Shown one piece after another: positions 1 through 19,200 of a stretch of 64,000 nucleotides of DNA. The DNA is from Taeniopygia guttata. Its lineage: Eukaryota > Chordata > Aves > Passeriformes > Estrildidae. Both the position numbers and the translations under genes were made by a program. The stretch lies in contig NC_133063.1 in assembly GCF_048771995.1 (NCBI RefSeq), positions 60,113,310 to 60,177,309 of the forward strand. Reading direction: 5' to 3'. The notes beneath the pieces were generated by a model. The model did no database searches, was not told where the DNA came from, and saw only the letters and a list, made by a program, of their open reading frames with translations. Each line of letters starts with the position of its first letter. Position 1 is the first letter of the stretch.

Positions 1-339
1 ACATTCCCAAACCCTGCCCAAATAAAGGTGTTTTAACTAAGGCTCTAAAGGACCTCTTATTCTAAGCAGCAGTGGTTTATTCCAGCCCTCACAAAAAGAA
101 AATACAACTTCCTGTGCTATCGAAACCTTTATCTTTCTTTTGCAATCCCAATCCAATTTCCTCTCCAGTCCCTCCCCTCTCCCCTCCCCCATGTTTTATA
201 GCAGTATTTGAAATTCACTTACAGGCCGCAACAACCCAAATGTGGACATATACATTATGCCTAGCCATTTGGGTTATTTAATTTCTTTTCAAAGTGTTCT
301 GCAAAAGTCTACATCAACCACAATCTCTTATAAAGGGGG

Positions 340-450
340 AAGGGTACAGACAGAGGGAGAAAGAGAGGGCAAGAAAGAAATGAAAGAGAAGGAAAGAAGG
401 AGGAAAGACAGGAAAAGTGAAAGAAGGAAAGAAAGTGATAAAAAATAGCA
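340..450. repeat. Polypurine (GA/A-rich) tract
   Basis: About 110 bases of almost uninterrupted purines on the plus strand, rich in GAAAG, GGAAAG and GAGAGA units; on the NTRK2 strand this is a polypyrimidine tract. It is low-complexity sequence. An overlapping 68-codon open frame is just lysine/glutamate/arginine codons from the repeat and is not a gene. Confidence 0.85.
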
Positions 451-1234
451 AGGACAAAAAAAAGAACAAGATCAAAAATAAGCAGTTACTTATTAACCTG
501 TAGACAATATATAGTTATGTTGTTTTACAGGTGAAAATGAATGCAGTCCTTTTAAAAGTGTACACTCCATCAGGCATCATGGGATGCTGTTGCTTTGCAA
601 GTGTTCCACAGCTAGTTCTGAGTTCTGCAGATCTATTGAGAGGGAAGGACAGAGTGCGACGAATTCTACTATTATTACTCCTGAATGTCAGTGTTCTTGT
701 TCTCCAAGTCATGTTGCATTGTGAATAGTCCAGCTCATTCTTGGAATGATTTTGTTACTGCAGGCAAGTACAAAATGCTAATGGAGCTGCACTGTTGTGC
801 TAGAACAATAAAACAACAGGAGCACAAACCCAGAAATGACAGTAAAACAAACTCTGTTTTCTGAGCTTGGAAGCTTATCTGTTAATTTCATTGTGAGAAA
901 TCAACAAGTGAGATGGGAATGGAAAAAATGTTTTTATGCAATCATCTGGGGAAGAAAAGTGCTCGTTGTTAAATCTCTGGCATTCTAGCACTGCCTCTGC
1001 TGCACACCAGTTAGAAATTTGAATCATAAAAATATAGAAAAAGAAATATCAAAAGAAAAAAATTGGTTACTCAGCAGATGTTATCAATTTATTAATAGTC
1101 CTCTAATCATAATTTGTAATAACAGAGGTGTATGTAAATTTATACATATACACACAGCCCATACATAATGTGCATGCATGTCTGCACATATATAAGTAAA
1201 ATACAACAGACATAGGCATACATGTATATGCTAT

Positions 1235-1336
1235 GTGTGTGTATATATATATATGCCATATGCAAACACACATATATTATATATATATATGTATATATAT
1301 ATATATAAATATATATATATATAAATATATATATAT
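1235..1336. repeat. Interrupted (TA)n microsatellite
   Basis: Runs of TATATA interrupted by short GTGTGT, CACACA, ATAAAT and GCCATATGC segments. This is a compound, decayed TA/TG dinucleotide repeat. It lies downstream of the NTRK2 stop codon and could fall in the 3' UTR or the flank. Confidence 0.9.
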
Positions 1337-4223
1337 GGTCAGTTCATAGCACAGTCCAGAAAGACTTTTTAAATGCTGATTGTCATATTCAGTGTACACG
1401 ATTTACCTGACAGTAAGCATGATGAATATGCACATATACTCACCCTTCATTGTGATTTGAACATATTTCTTCCACTTCTCTGCTCACTCTGCTACACTTA
1501 CCCATGTTTTAATGAACAAACTCAAAATATGTATAGCTACAGTTTACAGCTTTTCTACTGTGATTATACATTTATGCACTATCAAGAACATTAACGATAT
1601 AGGTCAAGGTTATAGGTGGTGGCTCTGTAGAACATTTGGTCCTTTAGAAATTTAACAAACTGCTATGTTATTGCACAATGCATTTTAATACTATTTATTC
1701 TCTGAAATGACTCTAAAATCTCACTAGTAAATCAAAAAGAAGATGCCACTAAGTACATTTTTAGGGTCTTGTGGTTATTTTTGGTATACATTCTTTCAGT
1801 GCTTGCAAAACACAGCTGCTTCCTTTTGAGCTGGACACTTTTACGGCAAAAAAATCATTTCAGACGCCTTTTTCTTCACCTCAGAAGACACTAAGAATAT
1901 GCAGGTAGAAACTTAACAGCCCCCTCCACCAACTGCACCCTCTTCCCACTGCACAGTAAGAAGACTGATATCTTTCTTTTCCACCACTGTTATTTTGAAG
2001 ATCAATTTCATATTCCTTTAAAATATAACATTCATATTCTCAAGAGAATGGGTTTCACTGGATGCTCAGTCTTTTTCTAGTTTTCTGTGAGAACTTCCAA
2101 TACAGTCTAGATAAAATCTTAAGGCCCATTTTGTAGGAATCTTCCTCTGGCTTTTTATGTGTTTCCAGTTCAGTAGCAGTTAAGAAATAACATCTAGTTT
2201 ATTAAAGAAATACTGAGTATGGCTTTATAGATACATTGTCATGTTTATTTGTAATGCTGCCTTTTCAATGACATTGAGAAGGGTAAAACTTCATCAGTGT
2301 CCAGTTAACTGTTTTCTTCTGAAATTTTCAGAATTTTTATAAGCTAGCTCTAAAAGCTTCTGAAAGAAAAACTTAAAGTGCCTCAATAAATAATACATGC
2401 AAGCAAATTATATATTGAATGTGCTATGGGAACACTTACAAAAATAAAATGCTTAATTTATTAAATAAAATATCCCCAACACGAAGATGGACTATTTTGA
2501 TCTGGCTCATATCAATAAGAAATAATAAAAAGAGAAAATGGAAAGAAAGATCACTTTTTTTGCAATAACGCCCCCTCACAGAGGGAGGCAGAAGTCTTGA
2601 GGAATAGGTAAGGTAGGTTTTCATTTGTAAGAATTCATATTAAAAATAATCCTAGCTCTAAATTTCAAATTGTCAACTTCTAGTTTGAAAAACAACATGT
2701 ATGCTCATGCAGCGATCATCAACACAGTGGCCATGCAAATGTTATACACATACAATGCCAATCCAACCAAAAATAAATTATTTAATAAAGTGTGTATGTT
2801 GGTTATGACAGCAATAGTACCAATACAAAAATGACGCTGAGGTCAGAATCTTTGCACTCTGAATAGCAAGCCATAACCACAGAGTAATTTTTTTTTTTCT
2901 AGAGATCTTTATCCCCTGCTATGTCTCAAACATAACCAGTGATCTCCATGCTTTAGATTATTAATGTTATATCAGCCTATAATATCTATAACATTGTAAA
3001 GGCATTTTAACATGGCTAATGTCCTCCATTAGCCCCTTCTAATGAAATATAGGTTATATCATTATGAGTTTGCTATGTCTACTAGGGTATACTACGAGAT
3101 GAGTGATTGTTTCTGCACAAAGGGCATTAATCGACAAAGACCATGCACAGTTTTGCTTGCACGGTTAAAATAAAGAAACACAAAAGGATTGAGAAAGGAA
3201 GGAATATGTTGCTGGACAAGCACAGTATAAGATACACCTGCCTCAGCATTTATAGTTTGTCCTATCAAAATCCTTAGTTTTGACATGTAATCTTGAAATT
3301 AATATTGTATGTAACTAAATCTAGCTTCAGCCTTTACTAAAAAAGACTAGCTGGAGAACATTTTTACACCAGTGGCATGACAATATCCTACCAGAAGACA
3401 AAAAAAGGGTATGCGTTTAGTTTATCATGTTGTAACACAATTGCGTGCAGTGCAGGCAGCATCTTAGTTTGTTTTACTCTATTCTGGCAATGAATGGTTC
3501 TGGCAAAGCACCTCCTTAAAGAATCTCTTTAGTCCTCAGAAAGACTCTTCAGGGAAATAGCTAGACCCCATCTTGTCTTCCATCAAATCACTTCAGTGTT
3601 TTCTTGTAGGGTTTGATGCCACCTGATTTCTCAAGGTCCTCCAGATAGTGTATCACACAAGAATGTCTTCTTTCTGTCTGGCTTTATCTCTGCAAAGAAC
3701 ATTCTTCATGTAGAGAAAAATCAGTCTTCTTTTTCCACCCACAGGCTGAAGCAAAAAAAAATGAGGTGAATCCATAGAAACTCCCAGTAGCTATACAGCA
3801 GAAATCACAAAGTTTTAGTCAAATATATTTTCCCTTTTTTTCATCCACATCAAAGGCATGAATACAACAAGGCATTGTTAGTTGTGGTGGGCAAACTGAA
3901 GAGTCTGCTGATATAACAGATTGGGTTTTTAAGGCCTTTGTCTATGCAGAGTTACAATAATGCAGAAGCCAAATTGATTAGAAAGACAGGAGAGAAGGAA
4001 AAAAAAGATAGAAACTGAGAGAAAGAGAGAAGATACGTCTTGGTAATGTCTAAAAAGTCAATACTGTGTCTACAGATGGAGAAGCGCACATTGCTTGCCC
4101 TTTGAAAGCTTCTCCACAACTTTGTCATTAATACTGTCAAAGTTAAGAACACATTTTAATGTAGTTCAGCGGCAGTTGAACACATTTATTCCCATAGCCC
4201 AGAAGAAGAAATGCTAGGAGACT

Positions 4224-9682
<5,459 letters not shown>

Positions 9683-10430
9683 TAATCACATGGAATCATC
9701 ACACAGACTCACCAAGGTTGTCAGAAACCTCAAAGGTTATCTATTTCATCATCTATTTCATCATCTAGTTCTAGATCATCTAGCATCACCATAATCACCC
9801 CTAAACCATGTTCCCAAGTGCTACATCCAGATGCCTCTTGAACACTTCCAGGGACTGTGACTCCACCACTTTTCTGGGCAACTTATTCCAATGTCTAACT
9901 ACTCTTTCAGAAAAAAAAATATTTTCTAATCTGAAACTTCCCTGGTGTAATTTAAGGCCATTTCCTCTCATCCTTTTGAGACATGGTAGAAAAGAACAAC
10001 TGTCACCTCACTACAAGTTCCTTTCAGGCCGTTATGGAGAGCAGTAAATTCTCCCTTCAGCTTCTCCTTCTCTAGACTAAAAATCCCCAGCTCCTTCAGC
10101 TGCTCTTTGTAAGATCTGTGCTTCAGACCCTTCACCATCTCTGTTGCCCCTCTCTGGACACACTTCAGTAGCTCAGAGCAAGGGGCCCAGAACTGGACAC
10201 AGGATTTCGGATGCGGCTTTACAGTGTGGAGTACAGTGGGACAACCACTGTCCTTGTCCTGGTGGACACACTGTGTCTAATACAGGTCCAGATGTCATTG
10301 GTCTTCTTGGCTACCTGGGCATGTGCTGGCTCATGTCCAGCTGGCTGCCGACCACTATCCCTATGTCTCTTTCTGCTAACACTCTTAAAAGCACTCCTCC
10401 TCCAGCCTGTAGCACTGCATTGCAATGCAT
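9683..10430 (-). mobile_element. CR1 LINE, 5'-truncated 3' fragment
   Basis: A fragment of a chicken-repeat-1 non-LTR retrotransposon inserted in the minus orientation. The plus strand shows the reverse complement of the familiar CR1 3' end: a segment like AATCACCAAGGTT followed by TGAACACTTCCAGGGACTG, CTCCACCACTTTTCTGGGCA, AAGGCCATTTCCTCTCATCC and AGGGGCCCAGAACTGGACAC. On the minus strand the frame near 10219-10425 reads [19 protein letters not shown] and then VVVPLYSTL, which is the end of the CR1 reverse-transcriptase ORF. The frame is broken, the 5' part is absent (as usual for CR1) and it ends near the internal block CCTGTAGCACTGCATTGCA. It is inert. It lies in the same orientation as NTRK2. 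A short duplication (ATCTATTTCATC twice near 9739) sits inside it. Confidence 0.93.
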
Positions 10431-11944
10431 GCCAGCTGCAACCCAGTCCAGCTGTAAGTTCACCAGGGGCTGTGGTGCTGAGGGTGATGGATGGCTTTGG
10501 GGCTACACAACCTAGCTGTAGGGTGCTGCAGCGTCTGACAAGGGACAGGACAGAGACCAGTCAGAAACAGTCTTCCTCCTAAATGTCAGTGATCATGTTT
10601 GGAGAGGATCAAGCAGTCCTAGAGAGGATATCAAATGGAATTCCTACTTTTGCAGGCATTCTGTTACATAACCCTTTTCTGATTATATATATTTTTTTTT
10701 TTTCCAATTTCTGGCTTTAAGTAGTAGATTACTCTGAATTCACGCACTAAAAAGCACAGCAACCAATTGCATAGCCTTGGAAAACAGACTTCCTCATTAA
10801 CATTTCACATTCCCATGTTCCCACGATTCCTGCAGAGTGACATTTCAGTAATGTGTCATAGCACTTTGCATATTCTGCATAGACTAGTGATGCTTTTTCT
10901 GCCAAGAGGATAAAAGTAATCTCTTTACTTTGTTAGCCCAATGAAGCTGAATGACTGTAAGGAGTTCAGCCCTGATGCTGTCTCAGTGTCCTGTCTGGCT
11001 TGTCTGGTACATCTTTCTGGAGTCCTGCTGTTTTCAGGCATTTTGAAATTCAGGTGATAGACTGGAGTGCAGCAACATAGTTCAGTATATGTCCAAATTA
11101 AAAGTCATGTGACAAGTATATATTCAATCTCTTTAAAACAAGCACACCTTAGTCTGTCAAACTAGAAAGAAGCTGAATCTTTTGAATCATTTGTTCACCC
11201 CCTCCTAAAGAAAAACCTGTATACTTGCAAGACAATGCCATTTTAGGATGTTTTTCACTATTTATATTTTGGTCTTCTGACTTGTTTCCCCATCTCAGGA
11301 TGATATAACTGCAAAGAAATGTTCTCTGCAAAAATTATCATGTCTTATTGCTAAAACTGAAAACCTCTCCTCTCTTGCTGAACATCTGTTCTTTCCCCCT
11401 CATAAAAGATGGCAAATGTTTTTCTTAGAATAGGAAAAAAAAGACAATAATTGTTATTTTAATTTCTTTCATGCCCTGGCCTTGCAGATGAAGTCAATGT
11501 CTTCTCTTGAAATATCAGTCCTGCATGTCTACTTGCATAAAAGCAATATATTATTTTCATAGTCATAATAAGCCATACCACTCCAATGCAAGAGGTAACT
11601 GATTTATAAAGTAAGGCATATTATTAGACAATAACTAAAAATGTGTCCTTTCATTTTCACTTTTAACCCTGATTTGCTTAATCTGTATTAAAAGGGACCT
11701 ATATCTACATTTCTTAATTAATTCCAGCAGTGGTCTTATCAGAAAAGAGAAACATGGTCTACAATATTTGTTACACTGTAAATTCTCTCTTCAACTACTC
11801 AACATAAGTTCATTATTGTGTAGCAATTTTTGTGTCATGGAGATAAAACACTTCTCATCATCCTCTATAAAACCACAAGCGCTATGGAGAAGTTGAAGAA
11901 AGACCAGTTACTCTGATGTTTGCATAACAAAATAACCAGGAGGT
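10431..11944. other. Intron stretch without recognisable element
   Basis: About 1.5 kb between two CR1 fragments. The first few hundred bases (to about 10600) are slightly GC-richer and could be further diverged CR1 or another insertion. I see nothing else that can be named. Confidence 0.5.
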
Positions 11945-12308
11945 ACCAAAAAATGTGTAAATGGCAGGTTCATAATAGACAAAAGAGGCACCCTGTCACC
12001 TAATGTACACTTGTTTGTGGAACTCACTAACATGAGATACTGCCAGTGTGGAAGGTTTATCTGGGATCAAAAAGTGATTAAACAAAGTGATGAAGGATAA
12101 AATCTAACAAGGACTATCGAATATGAAGACACTGTCTTGGCCCAGGAAGCTCTAGAGCTGCAGAATGTTGGAGGTTAAGAGAGTACTTGAGGAAAATATT
12201 AATATATAGTTAGCATGTTTCCATACTATTCCACAGTTATCAGTTTCTCACAGTGACAGGATCCTGGACTAGAAGGGCTTTTGGAGAAGTTATTCCTATG
12301 TTTCTGTA
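11945..12308 (+). mobile_element. Old CR1 LINE 3' fragment
   Basis: A diverged CR1 3' end of an older subfamily, on the plus strand, so antisense to NTRK2. Recognisable blocks in order are TTTGTGGAACTCACTAACAT, TTATCTGGGATCAAAAAGTG, AAGACACTGTCTTGGCCCAG, CTCTAGAGCTGCAGAATG and GGATCCTGGACTAGAAGGGC, then TTTTGG and CCTATGTTTCTGTA. These follow the order of the CR1 3' UTR found in birds, crocodilians and turtles, where the end reads roughly 'dispatch-TGGGCTAGATGGACCTTTGG' followed by TTCTTATGTTC. No coding frame survives. The left boundary is approximate. Confidence 0.72.
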
Positions 12309-14642
12309 TAGATGGGCCACATATTGCAATATGCAGTCCTTACAAACCTCTCAGCAATGCTTATGGAGGGCTAGAAATAATTCTGGCATAAAGATGAAAT
12401 GAAGGGGAGATACCACATGAAATTAAAATAGGTCAATGATCTAGAGCATCTTGCAATTCAGCATCATCCAAAGATCTTAAAATGTTAAGTTAAACAGATA
12501 CAGAAATGGTGCCTATTGTTGTGTTTTACACAACACAATATCAATTTGGGCCAGACAAATAGGGTAATTAATAAACTGTAGTAGTTATTGTACTACAGGT
12601 GATTTACTCTTCTAAGAAAAGAAGATGAAGTGCTCTGCATGTAAGATCAGATGAGTGCTGCAAAGAAGGTGACATGATTCACATCTCTAATTAAAAGGAA
12701 TATCTCTAATCAGAAAGACAGAAGGGAAGTTAACTTGAGTAGAAATCTGCAGCACTTAAGATAAATGGACAACAGCTTTTTGGTGTCACAGATGAAGTGT
12801 GTATGAACAAAGAAAAAAGTCTATTCTTTTAAAATACAATTTTGTTTGATTCAAAATGATAACGTATTCTAGTGTTAAACAACAAACAATAGCCTAAGCA
12901 AAAAGAAAGGGATATATGCTGTGGAAAAATTGGAAGGAATGACATGTTGAACAGTGTATTTCAGTGAATTCAGCATGGATCTAAATTTATTTCTGAATAT
13001 GGGAATTTAGGATCCTAGTGAAAAAGCACGGAGATTGGAAAAACCAGAGAATATCTGTTTAATCAGATGGCCCCTCCTTTCTAAAACACTGCATTATCCT
13101 AATTTTCCATATCAAACACAACTACTGGTCACTCCAGTGGCATGAGTTTCAGCTCAGAATGTTGAGCTCATATGAGGTTATTTGTTATTGAAGTCCTTAC
13201 AAAAACTTGCCGCTATATCCCTTGTACCTTACCACTGTTTCCACATCTGAGTGTCTGCTGGTTGTACCAGCAGATGAAGAGAGATATTAAGTACCAACCA
13301 GTAGACCAAGCAGCTGGAATGACTCATGTTAAAGTCCTCACAGGCTCCAGGATGATCATCTAATCCATCCAAGTCAACAGCAAAACGATTTTGCAATGCC
13401 ATATTAATGAATTTAAGTTATCATCTTTCTGATTTTCAAAGTGGTTTACAATATACCAAATTCCACTTTTATATTAATCCTAAGTTGTTTGGGCTACCGG
13501 GGCTAAGGAGGTTTTAAAAATAATCTTTAATATGCACTGGAAAACTGGCTTCTACAAATCTGTGTCACGGCTAAAATTCAAAACTCTTTTGCTTTTTCAG
13601 GTGGGGGTTGGAGGTGTAATGCGATGAGATGCTAGTTGAACAGCACAGTCAAAATCAACAAGTTGTAGGCACTTGAGCACAGATTCTGAAAGCCAAATAT
13701 CACACACATATAAGACAGTTTGTGTTCACTGGGAAATCTCTTCCTGATAATGTCAAGTCTGAAAGCTACTTCTTAGTTACTAAAGATTGCAACTTTTCCC
13801 CATATTTTACTGAAAAACACATTTTTCTTCAAAGTTACTGTAGGTTAATATAGCATGTCTGGCTCTATTGGTTATGTCAAATTACATCAGAGGAGAAGAG
13901 GGGAGCAACAGAGCTTGGTTTGTAGTGTTACTTTTCCTTTGTGAGTCACAGAAGTGTTTTTTATAATGTACACTGCATGAGAGCACCACAGTTTCTAGCT
14001 GAAATGTCTCAGATGTTCAAGTTCTTTGAATTTTGTAAGACAACCTCTTCCCCCTTCCCCCAATGCTAATAAACAAGGCAATGACAAGATCCTTGTAGTC
14101 ATATTCCTTCTCTTCTGCAGTCTTGATGATGTTTTCTGCTTCACACTTTCTCTGGGCTGTAATTTGTTAACATAAACTGGAAAACACAAGATAAAAGGTT
14201 CACTAAAATAGAACAGAAAAAATTCTCTGTTGTTTTCACTCCATGAATTCTAGTTTTTATCTCCTTACTTGTGCCACAACATCATTCCACAGTTTGAAAC
14301 AGGCATTTGCTCTGAAATGAGGCATCCATCAAATAACACACAACAAAATCATTAAAAATACAAGTAACTGCTATTACTGGACCAAAAAAAACCCTCATTC
14401 CTATGGAGGTTGCAAAATCCTGAATTGTTCTCATCAAATTCATATGTTGAATTATTCCTCAAGCTATGCTTAAAATATTGTTCTTGGATGCAAGAGTCAA
14501 AGCATAGCCCAAGGAGGGATGAACTCATTTTATAGCTCTTGGACAAATTCCTATACTGGTGTAAAGGGAAAATTTGCACAAGCAGAGGGCTTGGAACCAT
14601 AAATTTGGGGTTTGGTTTCATATTAAGTTTGGTTTTGTGGTG

Positions 14643-14666
14643 TTTTTTTTTTTTTTTTTTTTTTTT
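14643..14666. repeat. Poly(T) tract, 24 bases
   Basis: An uninterrupted run of 24 T on the plus strand, preceded by GTTTGGTTTTGTGG. On the gene strand it is poly(A). It could be the tail of an old retroposed sequence, but no recognisable body or target-site duplication accompanies it. Confidence 0.9.
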
Positions 14667-16170
14667 CTTGTCAGTGCTTGTCTCTACCCTCAGCACTGTA
14701 ATTTCCTATTTGGGAAACAATATCCTGCATTGTATGTACAATAGTTCTTGGAATTCACATAGCTGCATTTGTTTAACACCAACACTGAGCTTTAAATTCT
14801 GTCTGTGATGCTGAAGCATCTTACCTTCTGACTGTAAAACAAAGCTGGATAACCTTCCGAGAAGCCAGCATTGGCAGAGGTCTTAGTTTAGTAAGAAATG
14901 GCCCCTGAAACTTCCCCGGGTGTATCCATTCACCAATGCCATGTTATCAGGGTAGAGGTTTGGCTTTCTGATATAAAGCCTTTTTAACTTGCTTATTACC
15001 AGGTGATCCTGGGGAACTAAGGAAGATCAGAGTAAACTTTGAAAGGATTTAGCACTGCTGCATTTCAGGTAAGGACTCTGAAGATCTGACATATAGATCT
15101 CCACACTACAGATTGTGCAACGTACCCCGCACATCCTTCACCAAATGCTGGTAGCGTGTGAACAGAGAGATGGGTGGAAAAGAAACATACAACAATTTTC
15201 CTTGCTTTTCCCTCATATTTTGTGGCGCCCCAAGGGAGCACTCCTTCCACCTTTTCCCCTAATTGAAGCTACTCGTTACTGTAACCGTGCAGCTCTGAGG
15301 TGGTTCCATCCTCATACATGGGTATCTTCTTTTCCGGATAAATAAGAATCCTGTTTCACATGGAATCCTCTACTTGATGCACTTCATTAATTACTTCAAA
15401 ATAAATATAGGTACATAATTTTAGTTCACCTGTTCCAAAACAAGTAGGATCTGCAGTAAAATGGAGAGCTCAAAGGTTAGATCCATTGGAAAAAAAAAAA
15501 AAAAAACCACAAAAAAACCAGGCTGCAACTTTACACCAAAGTAGTTAGTAGTTAGGACAAGTAATTAAATTTTTTAGATTTCTACTATTAGAACTGCAGG
15601 TCAACTTTATAATCTTCAATATAAATTTTACATACAGATTTCTCAGACTCCAGCGTTGCCAAAATTCATGAAGTCCTGGAGGCATTCAAAATAAGCCAAG
15701 TGGGAAATGAAGGTACTATGCTGTTAGGACAACATATTTCAATTTTTGAAGGGTTTTCTGAGATTGTCTACAGACCCAGTTTTTTAGACTGTCAGTAATA
15801 CTTCAGGCTAGAACTTCCAAATCAAACTCTGTGAAAATCTGTTACTAAACCAAGTAATATTTCTATTAGGCTGGAACTAGTATTTTGACCTCTGCTTGCA
15901 TAATACCTAGATCAATGGATTCCTGATCTACATGAGGTTCCTACACAGGCTTGCAGTGCTGTCATCATAATAGCACCACCAACAACAACACTTTTTCTAG
16001 TCACTTGTAAAAACTTACAAATAGATTCACCATAGCATCTGCAGTGTTAATACAGCCCTAATACTGTTTGTGAATCTTTGTACTTCAGAATATTTTTAAT
16101 CTGCTGTAGATGAAAACTTCTGAAATATTGTTCCATAAAGACTGCATTTCCTTTTAAAGTCATGCTCTGT

Positions 16171-16216
16171 ATTACTCTTTGGATATGTTTACTCTTATTA
16201 CTCTTTGGATATGTTT
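16171..16216. repeat. 26-bp tandem duplication
   Basis: The 20-base block ATTACTCTTTGGATATGTTT occurs at 16171-16190 and again, identical, at 16197-16216, separated by ACTCTT. The period is 26 bp. The perfect identity suggests a recent local duplication. Confidence 0.95.
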
Positions 16217-19200
16217 AAGATGATCCCCACAGAATAATATCACATGCACTCAATGATGTTCTTATTAAAATGCTATGTGTTTTAGCCCTTAGTATATAAT
16301 TTTCTTTGCTTTCTTGCCAGGCAAATCTATTTATTCTTTCTGTGTATTAGGCCATAACATTTACCGAAATAACCTCTGCGGTTATTTCCATCAAAAACAT
16401 GGGTGGTTCTGCTGTTCCCATTAGCCTTGACCCCTCACTTAGGCTGCAGCCCCATTTTATTTTCCTTTCCTCTCTGCCAGATAGCAGTTCTCTTTCAAGA
16501 CTCTTCAGTCACTGAGCTAAGAGATTTTTGCTAATAAAAAGCAGATGCAACACGTCAGTTCTAATAGAATCTTCTAATAGAATATTCTTCCTACCATGAT
16601 AATTTTGAGTTTGAAAATCAACTGTATTGTGAAAACCCATTCTATATGATTATCCAGCCTTCCAGAACAGAGTGTTAATTTTATGACTTGTTAATTTTAT
16701 CAGTGAGTTTATGCTGAGTAGTTAATACTGATAAAGGAGACTACCTTGCTAATATGACAAGTACATGTGAACACTGACATTTTAAATAAAGTTGCTGAAG
16801 TGTGCATTTATCTAAGTTTCAACTTTTCAATTTTTTTGAACACTTTACGCACTCATTATATTTATATATTATATTTACATACTCATTACTATATGAGTGA
16901 TTGGGTGCTCTGATGTTGAGAACCTTGCGTTAGGTAGTGAAAGAACTGGATTAATGCAAGATCACGGAGACTCTATCCCAAAATGTATGCCACTTAATGT
17001 TGATGTGTTACTGTATATATAGCTATACATTATAGGGCATTGGAGTGTATTTGGTGAAGCACCTCACTGTTACGATCAATATGTCACTGGTGGAAAGCAA
17101 GAGATGCTTCCAGTTTTCTGTGAGAATTCTTGAGCTGTGGAAATAATCAGGTCGAAGTTAGACATTTGAAATGCAGAAATAAGGTTCCATGTACTTTCCT
17201 TGCCTGTTTTAAAGAGATAGCAATGAATATCATATGTGAGCCAACTTGAATTAGACAGGAATTAAGTGTTACAATTCCAGGACAAAATGCAATTCAACTT
17301 CTTGCTCTTTAAAGTCAGACAACTTCCCATATTCCATGTCCTCCTGTGACAAAACACAATAATGGCAAAAGGAAATCATTGCCTCCATGACTGTCTTAAG
17401 TATAGCAAAAGTAGGGGAGAATGTTCCCTGTTAAATGAACCTGATATAGGTTACTCCCCCCTGATGTACTTGCTCAAAGGGCCTCCTTATGCTCAGCTGG
17501 AGCACTTTAATGAAGAAGCAGCTACAAAATGAAGTGACAACATGGCACCCCAGCTCTGGGGAATAGGGAAAAGAATCAAGATGGGTATCAGTAGAACAGA
17601 AAAGAGGATGTGGGAATGGGAAGAGCACAGAGGGTGAGCAGAGACAAGACAACTTCCAGTGGCTCCTGATGGATTTCACGGGTTGTGAGCAGCCATACAA
17701 AATGCCCTGGGGTTTTCAGCTGTCACCAGGAGCAGGTGGGCTCTCTCTCTAGGTGAAGCTTAGGCAGAGCTTTGGGGAAAGAATTACAGCATGCAGACTA
17801 GCCCCAAATTTCTACAGGTCCTGAGGTTATGTCTGCCATCATAGGAACAGACATAATTGTTTTCTTCAAAACAGTAAATACATTTGCAGTCTGTCTTGCA
17901 GGAGAAGTATAGCCTTTAGTTATTCTGCATTTGGAATTCTGCAAAGGAATTTCCTCTGCAATGTCCAACACTGGGCCAAAAAGCCTTTTCCATTACTGTC
18001 CATGTCCTAGTTCCCTTAGAGGCCCAAGTTTAAATACACAGCTGGCAAGTTAGGCACCTGTAAATATCTTTACTATTTGTGTCAAGGGTTTGCATCTGTT
18101 ATCATGCCTTAGCACAAAGGTAATTATATCTCTGTGGGATTAAAGGCTATGCCATGCAAGTTGCTCATGTTGCTCTCAGATGGAGGGCAAGGGAATACTG
18201 TTCATCTTCTGCTGATTTTTAGCACTGAGATGCATCCCAATCACTACAGTGTATTTGCCACAAATTCATCTGCAGAATAATTAACTAACACTATATAGTA
18301 ATGAAAAAAATCTTGTTATGATTTGAAGGATTCAAATGTATTTAAAAAATAATATTCTATGTTAACACTATATTATCCATGCTAATATTAATTACTATCA
18401 TTTTAGGCACTGTTTATGCAGAGATAGAGAAAGATGTCATAACTTAAATGAAAGCTAAAACTGCATCTATAAGCATTATTTGGTATGCTAGTTCTAGAAT
18501 TCAATCATCTTTTACTATTCTGAAAAAAAATTGAAAATGTTTTTCTATTGTGCAATGATATCGAGAAGCAGCCTATGTGCAGCCAAGCCCTAGATCTTTT
18601 TGTTTTGTTTTGCTGATACAAAGAAGAGGAGCATAGAATTAAGCTCTGTAAAGGAAGAGATTGTTGTATTTAGTCTAAGGACTGACTGACAGAAGAATCA
18701 CAATGAGTTTTGACTATTATGTTAATACCTTGTGATTCAGAAGAATCATAAGCAGCAGAAGATATGGAATAAGCAGAATAAGAAGTCAACAAGGCAACAG
18801 AAAAGTTCACGCTGTACTTTTGATCTGAGAAAGTCTCCCCTTAAAAGGGGAGCAGAGGCATTGCTTTCACAACACATTCAAATTGATTTAAATGAACTTT
18901 TACCTATTTACTTATGGTACTCTTACTATTCTATTCAACAAAACTATGGTGGTCAGAAAAAGAAGGCCTTGTCTTTGTGAGAATTACTGATGTTTTGAAA
19001 TACCTTTGATTCTGTGTCAGACAAAAGTACTGGATATTTTCTCAGAATTTTGAGCACAACTAAAAATTTTTAAATTAAAAATGCTGATGTTTCCCAGCAA
19101 AGCACAGAAGCCACAGGCTCCCAAAATATTTCGTTTTTGAATGAAAACATAAATCAAAAATTACTCAGATAATTTAAAATAAAATGTGACTGATGTTCAA

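Larger units (their letters stand above)
1..4223 (-). other. NTRK2: NTRK2 3' UTR and/or downstream flank
   Basis: This stretch lies directly after the TAA stop (4224-4226) on the gene's strand, so at least its right-hand part must be 3' UTR. Mammalian full-length TrkB mRNAs have kilobase-long 3' UTRs, so several kilobases here could be transcribed. Minus-strand AATAAA signals (TTTATT on the plus strand) occur at 4185-4190, 2244-2249, 2198-2203, 1694-1699, 1088-1093 and 76-81. I cannot tell which is used. The one at 4185 is very close to the stop and would give an unusually short UTR. The region also holds a purine-rich tract and a TA microsatellite. No other gene is recognisable: the short open frames have no family resemblance and look like chance. 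Confidence 0.55.

Noticed and set aside
242..448. Lysine/glutamate/arginine-rich small ORF
   Set aside because: Translation of the purine tract at 340-450.
10144..10582. Two overlapping 123-codon plus-strand open frames
   Set aside because: Antisense shadows of the CR1 fragment and its flank; the meaningful frame is the CR1 reverse-transcriptase remnant on the minus strand.
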